DNA of 9,156 bases. Source: Thermoplasmata archaeon. GTDB taxonomy: Archaea > Thermoplasmatota > SW-10-69-26. The notes beneath the pieces are model-generated. The model was not told the DNA's origin. It ran no database searches and saw only the letters and a program-made list of their open reading frames with translations. The translations under genes were made by a program, and so were the position numbers. The stretch is taken from positions 1-9,156 of the forward strand of contig PWVY01000148.1 of NCBI GenBank assembly GCA_003561665.1, in the 5' to 3' direction. Each line of letters starts with the position of its first letter. The first letter of the stretch is position 1. Below, piece after piece: positions 1 to 6,664 of this stretch.

Positions 1-638
1 GAGGTGATGGGGTGCTCGTCGGCGGGTTGGAGGTTGTTGGTGGTCGTGTTGTCGACGGTTTCGCCTTGTGGCGTGAGGAGGGCGATATTGATGGTTTCGT
101 TCGTGGGCGTGGCCCAGTTCCCTTTGTTCGTGAGGGTGGCGGTGATGTCGACGGTTTCGCCTTCGACGGGGTCGTTGGGTTGCGCTTGAGCGTTTTCTAT
201 GGTGAGGTCGGGGCCGAGGGGGAGGTGTTGTTCTTGCCAGTCGAGCAGGTTCTCGTCTTCGTCGTGCACGGTCACGTTGAGGGTGTGGTTGCCGATGGTG
301 GGGATCCATTCGCCGGGTCGGTCGGGGTCGTTCGTGCTGTTGGCGGTTTGCTCGCTCGCTGCGAAGGGGAGGTTGCTCCATTCTTGCTCGATCTCGGCGA
401 TGATGATCCCGCTGACGTTGAACGTGACCGTGGCATCCCCACTGTAGTCGTTGTTCTCGACGGTGGCTTCGAAGGTGACGTTGTGGGTTTGGTTGGTGAT
501 CTCCTCGTAGGCGGGGTGGGGTTGGATGGAGTCGATCTCAAGGGGGGTTGCCTCCTCTTGCGCGGAGAGGGTAGGCGCTAGAGTGAGGGTTAGGCCAAGG
601 AGGAGGGTGAGGGTGAGGAGCCCTTTGGGTTTGGGCAT
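1..638 (-). CDS. Secreted CARDB-type surface protein, N-terminal part (runs off left edge)
   Basis: The first 212 codons, from ATG at 638, are open to the window edge, so the C-terminus is missing. Residues 1-26 form a signal peptide: a KPK basic start, a Leu/Thr-rich core, and a likely cleavage after LSA before QEEA. Residues about 30-140 are a Thr/Asn-rich beta-type domain I cannot name. From about 142 (GPDLT) a CARDB-like Ig repeat begins, with the typical 'P.EGE.V.I.ATL.NKG' pattern and WATPTNE at 175-181. Many NxS/T sequons (for example NQT, NVS, NST, NHT, NTT) suggest an N-glycosylated extracellular protein. The same layout and the WATP.NE signature recur in the large protein at 2891-5017, so the two are probably paralogues. 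CARDB domains are generally linked to adhesion or surface protein display; no specific ligand is evident. No Shine-Dalgarno is seen, but a TATA-like box lies about 31 bases upstream. Confidence 0.85.
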   Translation of the reverse strand, partial: MPKPKGLLTLTLLLGLTLTLAPTLSAQEEATPLEIDSIQPHPAYEEITNQTHNVTFEATVENNDYSGDATVTFNVSGIIIAEIEQEWSNLPFAASEQTANSTNDPDRPGEWIPTIGNHTLNVTVHDEDENLLDWQEQHLPLGPDLTIENAQAQPNDPVEGETVDITATLTNKGNWATPTNETINIALLTPQGETVDNTTTNNLQPADEHPIT

Positions 639-664
639 GCGTGGCGGGGCCCAGGGCGCTCCCC

Positions 665-676
665 GGTTATAGGCGC
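665..676 (-). promoter_or_regulatory. Probable TATA-type promoter of the left CARDB gene
   Basis: On the minus strand this reads GCGCCTATAACC. The TATAA core is centred near 669, about 31 bases before the ATG at 638. This would give a very short or absent leader, in line with the lack of a Shine-Dalgarno. The octamer GCGCCTAT also occurs upstream of glpK. The call rests on position and composition only. Confidence 0.45.
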
Positions 677-706
677 AACGGTGGTCCCCGTGGGTACGGT
701 GGTTCG

Positions 707-1015
707 TTACTCCGGTTGGGGGGAGACGGGTTCGAGGGGGTCGAGTTCGTGGAGGTCCACGTGTTCCGCGTGGGGTTGGATCTGTTCGGTGAACCGCCCC
801 GTGTGCGGCGCTTGCCGGTGATCGTGCGCGGCGAGTTGATCGTTGAACGTGAGCTGGATGAGGACGCTGCGGGTCCCTTGGAGGGTGAAGGCTTGGACGG
901 AGCGGGTTTTTTCCTCGCGCTGTTGGATGTCATGGATGAACCCCTGGGTTGCTTTCTTGATCGCGTCCAATTGGCCCTGTTTGGCGGTTACCTCCAGGAG
1001 GCTGTGCACCGTCAT
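707..1015 (-). CDS. Small ABM-like (dimeric alpha-beta barrel) protein
   Basis: This is a 102-aa soluble protein. The apparent element order fits the antibiotic-biosynthesis-monooxygenase / dimeric ferredoxin-like barrel fold: a first strand (TVHSLLEVTAK, residues 2-12), a helix after GQLDAIKKA (14-22), two strands around 38-57 (RSVQAFTLQG, SVLIQLTF), a His-rich helix (LAAHDHRQAPHTGRFTEQIQ, 61-80) and a last strand (HVDLHEL). The 'H..SPH' type segment before the last helix is typical of ABM proteins, here DHRQAPHT. The family includes small monooxygenases, haem-degrading enzymes and many uncharacterised members, so no substrate can be named. I chose ATG at 1015 over an in-frame TTG at 1030 because ATG is the stronger start and has AAGG just upstream. 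It is 68 bases before the CARDB gene on the same strand and divergent from the metallopeptidase. Confidence 0.7.
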   Translation of the reverse strand: MTVHSLLEVTAKQGQLDAIKKATQGFIHDIQQREEKTRSVQAFTLQGTRSVLIQLTFNDQLAAHDHRQAPHTGRFTEQIQPHAEHVDLHELDPLEPVSPQPE

Positions 1016-1070
1016 CGTGCCTTGAACCAAGCGGGGGGTTGTGAGGGTGCCGGTCCCAGGAAGAGCACGG

Positions 1071-1078
1071 TTTTTATA
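1071..1078. promoter_or_regulatory. TATA element between divergent genes, best fit for the plus strand
   Basis: TTTTTATA on the plus strand (TATAAAAA on the minus) is the most AT-rich element in its surroundings. Its centre is about 27 bases before the GTG at 1102, which matches archaeal TATA-to-start spacing and predicts a leaderless or nearly leaderless metallopeptidase mRNA. Read on the minus strand, it would start transcription near 1047, leaving about a 32-base leader for the ABM-like gene. The plus-strand reading fits the archaeal TTTWWATA consensus better. Use in both directions is an inference. Confidence 0.55.
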
Positions 1079-1101
1079 CGGGGGCAGCGCCAGGAACCTG
1101 C

Positions 1102-1632
1102 GTGGAGAACGGGTACGCGAAGCGTTTGGATGATGCGAAAGACTTGACGAGGTTGTTCGACATCGTCAAGGACCTCGTGGAGGACATGCTGGGTCGCTCC
1201 CGTGCGGGGTTGATGCTTGGGTTGGCCCGGTTGGGTCTCTCCCCGCAAGGGTACCTGGGGGGTTACTTCGTGCTCGGCTCCAACGCGATCGTCCTCAACA
1301 AGGATGTTCTCGACCATGTCAGGGCGGCGTATCCTGAGCATTACAACGCGTACGCGTTCAACATCCTCTTGCATGAGTACTTGCACACGGTCGGGTACCT
1401 CGATGAGGGCGAGTTGCGGGCAATCACGCACACGCTCACGCAGGAGACGTTCGGATCGGATCATCCAGTCACGACCATCGCGGCCGCGATGGATCCCACA
1501 AGCGGGGATCGGGATGCTCCCGCGTTTTTCCGTTCGTTGGCGATGCCCCCTCACGGGTTCAAGCCGCCGGGGCGGGGGCCCATGGAGATCGTGCGCGGGT
1601 TCGATCCCGACGCGACCCCCTACATCTACTAG
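1102..1632 (+). CDS. Putative HExxH zinc metallopeptidase
   Basis: This is a 176-aa protein without a signal peptide. The motif LLHEYLHTVGYLDEGE (residues 89-104) contains a textbook HExxH zinc site with H91, E92 and H95. E92 would be the general base. A third zinc ligand is not certain; H110 and H121 (in GSDHP) are candidates. The N-terminal third is helical and charged, followed by a hydrophobic stretch GGYFVLGSNAIVLNK typical of the strand before the active-site helix in small metalloproteases. The Pro/Gly-rich tail (150-176) looks disordered. The start is GTG, chosen because the TATA box lies about 27 bases upstream and AGGA lies 6 bases before it. It converges on the VOC gene with only 3 bases between the stop codons. 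The catalytic class is well supported by the motif; peptidase activity and substrate are unproven. Confidence 0.75.
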   Translation: MENGYAKRLDDAKDLTRLFDIVKDLVEDMLGRSRAGLMLGLARLGLSPQGYLGGYFVLGSNAIVLNKDVLDHVRAAYPEHYNAYAFNILLHEYLHTVGYLDEGELRAITHTLTQETFGSDHPVTTIAAAMDPTSGDRDAPAFFRSLAMPPHGFKPPGRGPMEIVRGFDPDATPYIY

Positions 1633-1635
1633 GCC

Positions 1636-2460
1636 CTATCTTGATTGTTCCGTGAACCGGTGCTCGATGCCGATGGGATCATGCACGCAAGCCGAGTCTT
1701 GGCTTGATGGGGGATCGGTCGGGACGTGGGGTTCAAGCACCTTGAGCGTGCCGGGTGGGAGGCTCCATTCGATGCTTGCAAGGCCGGTTGCATCCGGTTG
1801 GTGGGGTCTCGTCACGTTCCAGCGGTTGAGCCCGATGTGGTGGTGGTAATCCCCCGCAGCGAGGAAGCGCGCGCCGGGGAAGGTGGATTGTGTCACCTGG
1901 AGGCCCAGGTCCGTGTAGAACCAAGTGGCCTTCTCGAGGTTCAACGTTTGGAGGTGGATGTGCCCGAGCGTCGTTCCCGACGGTAGTTTGTCCCCCTCGT
2001 CGGCGAGGTCGAGGAGGTCCTCCTCGTCGAGGGGTTCGGTGACCATCGCGACTTCGTTCCCTCTTCGTGGCCACGCGTGCTTCGGGCGGTCGCGGTAGAT
2101 CTCAAGCCCGTTCCCTTCGGGATCCTGAAGGTATATCGCTTCAGAGACGGCGTGATCGGCGGCCCCTTGAAGGGGGGTTCCTTTGGTTTTGAACCGCTGG
2201 AGGATGCATGCAAGGTGTTCGCGGGTTGGGACGAGGAGGGCGATATGGAAGAGGCCCTCGCTTCCATGTGGCCGCTGGGGCGCGTTGGGGGCATGTTCGA
2301 GCCGGATCTGGGCGTCTCCTCCGGGCGGTTCGAGGACAAGCGCCGTGTTCGAGGGGTTGGAGACGGTGAGGCCCAGCGTCTGTTCGTAGAACGATCGGAC
2401 GCGGTCGAGATCGTGGACCCGGAGCGTTGCTCCGTGGAGCTTCGTGGCGCCCGGTAGCAT
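1636..2460 (-). CDS. Two-domain VOC protein, CatE-like (catechol 2,3-dioxygenase / glyoxalase superfamily)
   Basis: This is a 274-aa protein made of two vicinal-oxygen-chelate modules. Module 1 (about 6-125) has ATLRVHDLDRVRSFYEQTLGL, HIALLVP and the closing DPEGNGLEIYRDRP. Module 2 (about 163-270) has LGHIHLQTLNLEKATWFYTD, a DYHHHIGLN segment and a closing DPIGIEHRF. In two-domain extradiol-type enzymes the C-terminal module binds metal through His, His and Glu; here H167, one of H206-H208 and E266 fit. Module 1 lacks the His of the GHV.L motif (H-G-A-T-L instead), so it is probably structural. The layout resembles the CatE-type catechol-2,3-dioxygenase group, but family members have varied chemistry and no aromatic-degradation genes are nearby, so the substrate is open. 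The ATG at 2460 begins the first module almost directly and has no Shine-Dalgarno. It may be co-transcribed with the gene 48 bases upstream. Confidence 0.85.
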   Translation of the reverse strand: MLPGATKLHGATLRVHDLDRVRSFYEQTLGLTVSNPSNTALVLEPPGGDAQIRLEHAPNAPQRPHGSEGLFHIALLVPTREHLACILQRFKTKGTPLQGAADHAVSEAIYLQDPEGNGLEIYRDRPKHAWPRRGNEVAMVTEPLDEEDLLDLADEGDKLPSGTTLGHIHLQTLNLEKATWFYTDLGLQVTQSTFPGARFLAAGDYHHHIGLNRWNVTRPHQPDATGLASIEWSLPPGTLKVLEPHVPTDPPSSQDSACVHDPIGIEHRFTEQSR

Positions 2461-2508
2461 GGGTTCGATGCATGGGTTCTGGGGGGAAGGGTGTACCGGT
2501 TGGGCGGG

Positions 2509-2841
2509 TCAAGGGGGTGCATCGTTGATGGGGGTCCACCAGAGGCTGGGGAGGTTCTCGATGCGTTCCCATCCTTCGCCGGGTTGGATCTCTTCGACCG
2601 TGATATCGTCGAAGTGGTGATCGAGCACGGCGGCTCGTTCTTCTTTCAAGGGGGGTGTGCAGTGGTCCTCTTCTTCCCAGATGGCTTGACCGTTCCTGGG
2701 GTCTAAGCGGGCACGTCGGAGGGCTTGGTCGAGTTCAGCCCCGAAGGGGTCCAACCGTTCGATCGTCCCGTCTTGGATCTTCTCTCGTAGGCCTGGGAGT
2801 TTGTCGTGGTCGGGCTGGGCGCGGACCAGGTAGTGCGCCAT
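2509..2841 (-). CDS. Conserved-looking 110-aa protein of unknown function
   Basis: This is a 110-aa soluble protein from ATG at 2841. It has a compact two-part look. An N-terminal MAHYLVRAQ strand is followed by helical segments (LPGLREKIQDG, AELDQALRRARLDP). The centre is a striking IWEEEDHCTPPLKEERAAVLDH block (residues 54-75), then DDITVEEIQPGEGWERIENLPSLWW. The acidic EEED-H-C-x-P-P cluster could bind metal or form an active site, but this is a guess. I do not recognise a named family, though the protein has the feel of a small stand-alone alpha-beta domain. Its codon use matches its neighbours. It lies 49 bases downstream of the CARDB gene stop and 48 bases before the VOC start, all on the minus strand, so the three could be read together. 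A weak TATA-like element lies about 29 bases before its start. Confidence 0.75.
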   Translation of the reverse strand: MAHYLVRAQPDHDKLPGLREKIQDGTIERLDPFGAELDQALRRARLDPRNGQAIWEEEDHCTPPLKEERAAVLDHHFDDITVEEIQPGEGWERIENLPSLWWTPINDAPP

Positions 2842-2866
2842 CGGTCCGTTGTAGGGGCTTGGGGTG

Positions 2867-2873
2867 TTTGAAA
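2867..2873 (-). promoter_or_regulatory. Weak TATA-like element before the 110-aa gene
   Basis: TTTCAAA on the minus strand is centred about 29 bases before the ATG at 2841, in otherwise GC-rich sequence. No Shine-Dalgarno is present at that start. The spacing agrees with the other candidate promoters here, but the element is far from consensus and may be chance. Confidence 0.25.
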
Positions 2874-2890
2874 CCCTGCCTGCGCGAACG

Positions 2891-5017
2891 TCATGTTCGT
2901 CGGTGGAGGACCGCCGCGGTCGTGGTGAGGGTGATGAGGAGGAGGGTGATTCCTGGAAGCGGGATGGGGACTGTGCCCTCGGTGCTCCCTTTGATCGTGG
3001 CTTGGGTTGAACTGATGGGGCGTGGGTTGTCCGTGGAGGGCGTCGCGGTGGCTTCCAGGACCCATGCGGCGTCCGTGGGGGTCCAGGCGGTTTCGATGGT
3101 CGTGGTTTCTCCGGGTTCGAGGTTCTCGACGGGGATCGTTTCTTGATCCTCGTTCGTGGCGAACGTGACGTTGAAGGCGCCGGTGGCTTGGTCGCCGGTG
3201 TTCGTGATGTTCACGAGGGCTTGGGCGGACTCACCAAGGGTGGGGTTGGGGGGGATGGTTCGCAGATCGGAGAGTTCGAGGGATGGGCCTTCGCCTTGGG
3301 CGTGAATCTCTTGCGTGAAGGCGTGGTGGGGAGCGTTTTTGTCGAGTTGGGTGTCCGTGCCGATGTGGAGGGTGAGGTTGTGAGTTCCTTGAGTGGGGAC
3401 CCACGTCGTTGTGATGGTGGTCGAGGCTCCCGGGTCCAAGGCGGGGAGGGCTTCCTCTTTGAGGGTTTTCGTGTCGTTGATGAGGTGTACGTTGTATCCG
3501 GTGGCGGGTTGGGCGCCTTGGTTGACGATTTGGGTTTCGATCTGGAGGGGTGTTCCGGTGCTGGGCTGTTGTGGGGAGAGGTGGAACCCGTCGAGGATGG
3601 GGTCGGGTCCGTCGACGCGGACGAGGATATCGGTGTGGGCTGTGTTCATCTCGCGGGTGGCGTCTTGGATCCGTTGTAGGGGGTCGATCTCGACGGTCAT
3701 GGTGTAGGTTCCGGGGGGGAGCGTCGCGTTGAAGGGGACCTGGGTGCGCTCGTCGGCGGTGAGGCCGGGGATCTCTGTCCCGTCGAGGTTTTGACCGGTG
3801 CCGTCGTCTTGTTGGGCGTGGAGGACGATGGGGATGGCTTCGTCGGTGGTGGTTCCGTGGTTCGTGATGGTGGCGGTGACGGTGAACGGTTCGTCGTCGA
3901 TGGGTTCGTTGGGGGTCACGGTGAGGCCTTCGATGGCGAGGTTGGGCCCGACGAGGAGTTGCGTGGTGGGCCCGCTGGGGGCTCGGGGGTCGTCTTCGTC
4001 GTGGGGGTGGAGCGCGGCTTGGAGCTCGTGAAGCCCAGTGGGGGGTTGAATGGTCCAGGTGATGTTCGTGGTTTCTTGCGGGGCGAGGGTGGGCGTTGTG
4101 GTTTCGTGGGTGAGGGCGTCGTTGGTGGCCAGGTGCACCGTGGCGGGGGGTTTTTCGTTTGTGCCGTGGTTGGTGATGGTGGCCGTGACGGTGACCTCGT
4201 CCGTGGGGGGTGCGGGGTTGGGGGTTGCGTGGAGGTGTTCGATCAATAACCCGGCCGGTTCGACGTGCGTGGTGAAGGTCGCGGCGTTGTTGCTGGTGGT
4301 GATCTCGTCGATGGCGTCGGGGTCGATTTGGAGGGTGAACTCGTGATCGCCGGGGATGGCGATCCAGGCGTCCTCGAAGGTGATTTGGACTTTCTCACCG
4401 CTTGACACGTGCGTGATGGTCGCCTCGCCGAGGGGTTCGTCGTTGTGGAGAAGCGTGACGGGGATGGGTTCGTTTTCGGGCGTGGCCCAGGTTCCGTCGT
4501 TCTCGATGGTGGCTTCGAACGTGACCGGGTCGCCTTCGATGGGTTCCGAGGGATGGGTGTCCAGTTGGGTGGGGGTCAGGTCGGGTCCAAGGGAGAACCG
4601 GACGGGAAGCGTCCAGTCTTTCCCGTCGGCTTCCGTGGTGACGTTCAACCAATGCAGGCCAAAGCTTGGGGTCCAAACGCCGGAGCCTCGATCGGCATCG
4701 TCGACCGTGCTCACGTTCACATGACGCGTGTTGGCCTGCCAAACGTCGTTCACGACGGCGATCTCTTCCCCTTTGACCTCGAACGTCATCGAGTACGGTC
4801 CGATGTACTCGGCGTTCCATCGGTACAGGTGAACCACGAAGGAGGCCTCATCCGTGGTCTCGTTGATGTCGAGGAAGGCCGGGTCCGCGTTGACGTCGAT
4901 GGGGATGATGGGGGGCATCATCTCTTCGTGCATGTCCGCCGCGCTTGGGCTTGCAAGGAGCGTGACCATGAGGATGCCAGCGAGGAGCGTGGCTGCGGCA
5001 AGGGGAAGCGCGCGCAT
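2891..5017 (-). CDS. Large CARDB-repeat surface protein with VPxxxP C-terminal sorting signal
   Basis: This is a 708-aa protein. Residues 1-28 are a signal peptide (RALPLAAATLLAGILMVTLL, likely cleaved after SAA). A Thr/Asn-rich N-terminal domain spans about 30-143. Five CARDB-like Ig repeats of about 100-110 residues follow: near 144-252, 255-356, 357-469, 470-574 and 577-676. They carry the recurring 'P..P..G/D..v..tATI.N.GT' pattern; TATITNHGT occurs in repeats 2 and 3. At least nine NxS/T sequons are present. The C-terminus has VPIPLP (683-688), a hydrophobic stretch and a final HRRT, the tripartite form of archaeosortase-type signals, most like VPxxxP-CTERM. Such tails are thought to be cut and replaced by a lipid anchor; a plain membrane anchor is the alternative. 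The likely role is adhesion or cell-envelope structure. ATG at 5017 was chosen over 5020 because a TATA-like box is about 27 bases upstream. Upstream in-frame sequence overlaps glpK and is not used. Confidence 0.9.
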   Translation of the reverse strand: MRALPLAAATLLAGILMVTLLASPSAADMHEEMMPPIIPIDVNADPAFLDINETTDEASFVVHLYRWNAEYIGPYSMTFEVKGEEIAVVNDVWQANTRHVNVSTVDDADRGSGVWTPSFGLHWLNVTTEADGKDWTLPVRFSLGPDLTPTQLDTHPSEPIEGDPVTFEATIENDGTWATPENEPIPVTLLHNDEPLGEATITHVSSGEKVQITFEDAWIAIPGDHEFTLQIDPDAIDEITTSNNAATFTTHVEPAGLLIEHLHATPNPAPPTDEVTVTATITNHGTNEKPPATVHLATNDALTHETTTPTLAPQETTNITWTIQPPTGLHELQAALHPHDEDDPRAPSGPTTQLLVGPNLAIEGLTVTPNEPIDDEPFTVTATITNHGTTTDEAIPIVLHAQQDDGTGQNLDGTEIPGLTADERTQVPFNATLPPGTYTMTVEIDPLQRIQDATREMNTAHTDILVRVDGPDPILDGFHLSPQQPSTGTPLQIETQIVNQGAQPATGYNVHLINDTKTLKEEALPALDPGASTTITTTWVPTQGTHNLTLHIGTDTQLDKNAPHHAFTQEIHAQGEGPSLELSDLRTIPPNPTLGESAQALVNITNTGDQATGAFNVTFATNEDQETIPVENLEPGETTTIETAWTPTDAAWVLEATATPSTDNPRPISSTQATIKGSTEGTVPIPLPGITLLLITLTTTAAVLHRRT

Positions 5018-5040
5018 CATGCGTGCTTGATGATGGGGGC

Positions 5041-5048
5041 ATGTAAAC
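5041..5048 (-). promoter_or_regulatory. Probable promoter of the large CARDB gene
   Basis: GTTTACAT on the minus strand is centred about 27 bases before the ATG at 5017, in the short gap after glpK. ACGAACC just upstream resembles a purine-rich BRE. The start has no Shine-Dalgarno, so a leaderless mRNA is likely, and the gene is probably transcribed independently of glpK. Confidence 0.45.
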
Positions 5049-5067
5049 GGTTCGTTGCCTCTCGATG

Positions 5068-5082
5068 GGAGGAACACCCTCC
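5068..5082 (-). terminator. Short hairpin just after the glpK stop
   Basis: GGAGG and CCTCC flank a five-base loop, starting 3 bases after the glpK stop codon. On the glpK transcript this gives a 5-bp GC-rich stem, but no U-run follows. It could mark the 3' end of the glpK message or be chance. Archaeal terminators are usually U-rich, so support is weak. Confidence 0.2.
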
Positions 5083-5085
5083 TCG

Positions 5086-6546
5086 TTACCCGGTGATGGT
5101 GTCCACGCCCCAGCGGTAATCGTCCACGAACCCGGTTTTTCGGGAGGGTTCGAAGGTTTCGCCATCCTGCCGGCGGACATCCTCCTTTTTGTACACGCCG
5201 GCTTGGATCCCGGCAAGCCCGGCCGCGCCAAGCCCGGTCAACTGGGATTCGTTGGACCTGTGCACCCGGGAGCCGATGCCGTTGGCCATCAAGGAGCACA
5301 AGACATCCGATCGGGAGACGCCTCCGTCGAGGTGAACCTCATCGACAGGTTGACCGCTCTCGATGAGCGCTTGGACCAACCCGACGTTTTGAGCAGCTAA
5401 GCCTTCCGCGATGGCTCGCGCGATCTGTCCTCGCGTCGTGCTCGAGGATAACCCCAAAAGGGCGCCTCGGGCCTCCGGGTCCCAATCGGGGGCTGCAAGC
5501 CCGTAGAAGGCCGGCACGAACACCGCGCCGCCGCTGGTTTCGTTCTCGACGGTTCGATCCAACGCGTCGGGAGCATCCAGCCACCCGGCCTTGGAGGCCC
5601 ACTCGAGGACGCTCCCGCATGAGAATGCGACCGCTTCCAACGCGAACACGGGACCCTCTCCAAGGTCCCATGCGACGGTCGCCACGACGCCTTCCCCCGG
5701 GTCGTGCACGGTGGTTCCCGTGTTCACCAGGAAGAACGCGCCCGTGCCCAGCGTGCCCTTGGCCTCCCCCTCCTTGAGGCACCCGTGACCGAACAGGCTG
5801 GCCTGCTGGTCCCCCGCGATGCCCATCACGGGCACGCCCTCCAGCTGGGGCAACCGGGCACCGATGGCGGTGGATGCTTCAACGGTGCCGAACGTGCTCG
5901 ATGAGGCCTGCACGGTTGGAAGCGTTTCGATGGGCACGTCCATCAGCGCGGCCAGCTCGGGGTCCCACGCTTCCTCGTGGAGGTTGTAGAGCATGGTGCG
6001 GGAGGCGTTGGACGGGTCCGTCTTGAACGCGCCTGTTAAACCCGCCAAGAGGAACGTGTCCACGGTGCCGAAGGCCAGGTCCTCTTCCTTTCGGGCGGCT
6101 TGGACGTTCTTGTTCTCCTCTAGGAGCCATTGCATCTTGGTGCCCGAGAAGTAGGGGTCCACGACCAAGCCCGTTCGTTCCCGGATCGTCTCCACCGCGC
6201 CGTCTTGCTTGGTGAGGGCTTCGCAGTGGGGTTCTGTGCGTCGGCACTGCCAACTCACGGCGGGGCCAAGGGGCTCCATGGTGCTTTTCCGCCAGGCTAG
6301 CGTGGTCTCGCGTTGGTTCGTGATCCCGATGGCTTCCACGGATGCGGGATCGATCTCGTCGAGAACGCCCTTGAGCACCATCACCGTGGCATCTTGGATG
6401 GTCTTGGGATCGTTCTGGGCCCATCCCGGCTTCGGGTTGTTCAGGGGCGTTGGCTCGGTGGTTCGAGCCACGATCTGGCGGTTTTCGTCCACGGCGAGCG
6501 CTTTCGTGGAGGTGGTTCCCTGATCGACGGCGAGGATCACGGGCAT
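5086..6546 (-). CDS. glpK: Glycerol kinase
   Basis: This is a 486-aa FGGY-family kinase that phosphorylates glycerol with ATP to sn-glycerol 3-phosphate in the cytoplasm. Motifs align closely with the bacterial enzyme: VDQGTTSTKA (7-16, phosphate-binding), KPGW..NDP (39-47), GITNQRETT (74-82) with glycerol-binding R79 and E80, WQCRRT (99-104), DPYFSGTK (130-137) with Y132, FGTVDTFL, NASRTML (180-186), GDQQASLFG with D246 and Q247, GTGAFFLVNTG, PAFYGLAAPDWDP, and LDGGVSRSD plus LGAAGLAG in the C-terminal half. The protein stops soon after DDYRWGV, giving a shorter tail than the E. coli enzyme. Of the possible starts (6609, 6558, 6549, 6546), 6546 or 6549 is favoured: the conserved fold begins at once and a CCTATCC element lies about 25-28 bases upstream. 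No glycerol transporter or glycerol-3-phosphate dehydrogenase is in the window. Confidence 0.96.
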   Translation of the reverse strand: MPVILAVDQGTTSTKALAVDENRQIVARTTEPTPLNNPKPGWAQNDPKTIQDATVMVLKGVLDEIDPASVEAIGITNQRETTLAWRKSTMEPLGPAVSWQCRRTEPHCEALTKQDGAVETIRERTGLVVDPYFSGTKMQWLLEENKNVQAARKEEDLAFGTVDTFLLAGLTGAFKTDPSNASRTMLYNLHEEAWDPELAALMDVPIETLPTVQASSSTFGTVEASTAIGARLPQLEGVPVMGIAGDQQASLFGHGCLKEGEAKGTLGTGAFFLVNTGTTVHDPGEGVVATVAWDLGEGPVFALEAVAFSCGSVLEWASKAGWLDAPDALDRTVENETSGGAVFVPAFYGLAAPDWDPEARGALLGLSSSTTRGQIARAIAEGLAAQNVGLVQALIESGQPVDEVHLDGGVSRSDVLCSLMANGIGSRVHRSNESQLTGLGAAGLAGIQAGVYKKEDVRRQDGETFEPSRKTGFVDDYRWGVDTITG

Positions 6547-6568
6547 CATGCGCGTCATGGAGCGTTTT

Positions 6569-6580
6569 GAGGATAGGCGC
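6569..6580 (-). promoter_or_regulatory. Candidate glpK promoter, sharing an octamer with the left CARDB promoter
   Basis: On the minus strand this reads GCGCCTATCCTC. The CTAT core is about 25-28 bases before ATG 6549/6546. GCGCCTAT is identical to the element at 669-676 in front of the left CARDB gene. It is a poor TATA consensus, so either a weak promoter or a shared regulator site is possible. Confidence 0.35.
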
Positions 6581-6600
6581 TTCGGTGCCGCCCTATTGGC

Positions 6601-6632
6601 GCGTGTCAAGCTTCGCGTGTTGTCTTGCGTGT
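6601..6632. repeat. Three GCGTGT direct repeats between glpK and the kinase
   Basis: GCGTGT begins at 6601, 6615 and 6627 (spacing 14 and 12 bases), in the divergent intergenic region upstream of both genes. The spacing is near one helical turn, so it could be a binding site for a regulator. Three hexamers in GC-rich DNA may also be chance. The remainder of this intergenic stretch holds the promoter elements listed separately. Confidence 0.3.
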
Positions 6633-6664
6633 TCGAGGAGACATTCAGGCCCTCTCAGGGACCC

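Noticed and set aside
12..581. Plus-strand open frame (189 codons) opposite the left CARDB gene
   Set aside because: The minus strand encodes a signal peptide and a CARDB repeat matching its paralogue; this frame is its Gly/Val-rich shadow.
641..1147. Plus-strand open frame (168 codons) opposite the ABM-like gene
   Set aside because: It is antisense to a protein with a coherent fold pattern, spans the promoter region and runs into the metallopeptidase gene in another frame.
1012..1554. Minus-strand open frame (180 codons) opposite the metallopeptidase gene
   Set aside because: The plus-strand protein carries a clean HExxH site; this frame shows no recognisable motif.
4409..5119. Plus-strand open frame (236 codons) opposite the large CARDB gene and the glpK end
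   Set aside because: It is antisense to well-supported coding sequence across two genes, with a Gly/Val/Asp-rich translation typical of a shadow frame.
5021..5299. In-frame N-terminal extension of the large CARDB protein
   Set aside because: It overlaps the glpK C-terminus, is Arg/Pro-rich, and would bury the signal peptide; a TATA-like box sits just before the chosen start.
6547..6609. Longer glpK start adding 21 residues
   Set aside because: The extra residues are Arg/Lys-rich and absent from the family pattern, and the candidate promoter lies inside the extension.
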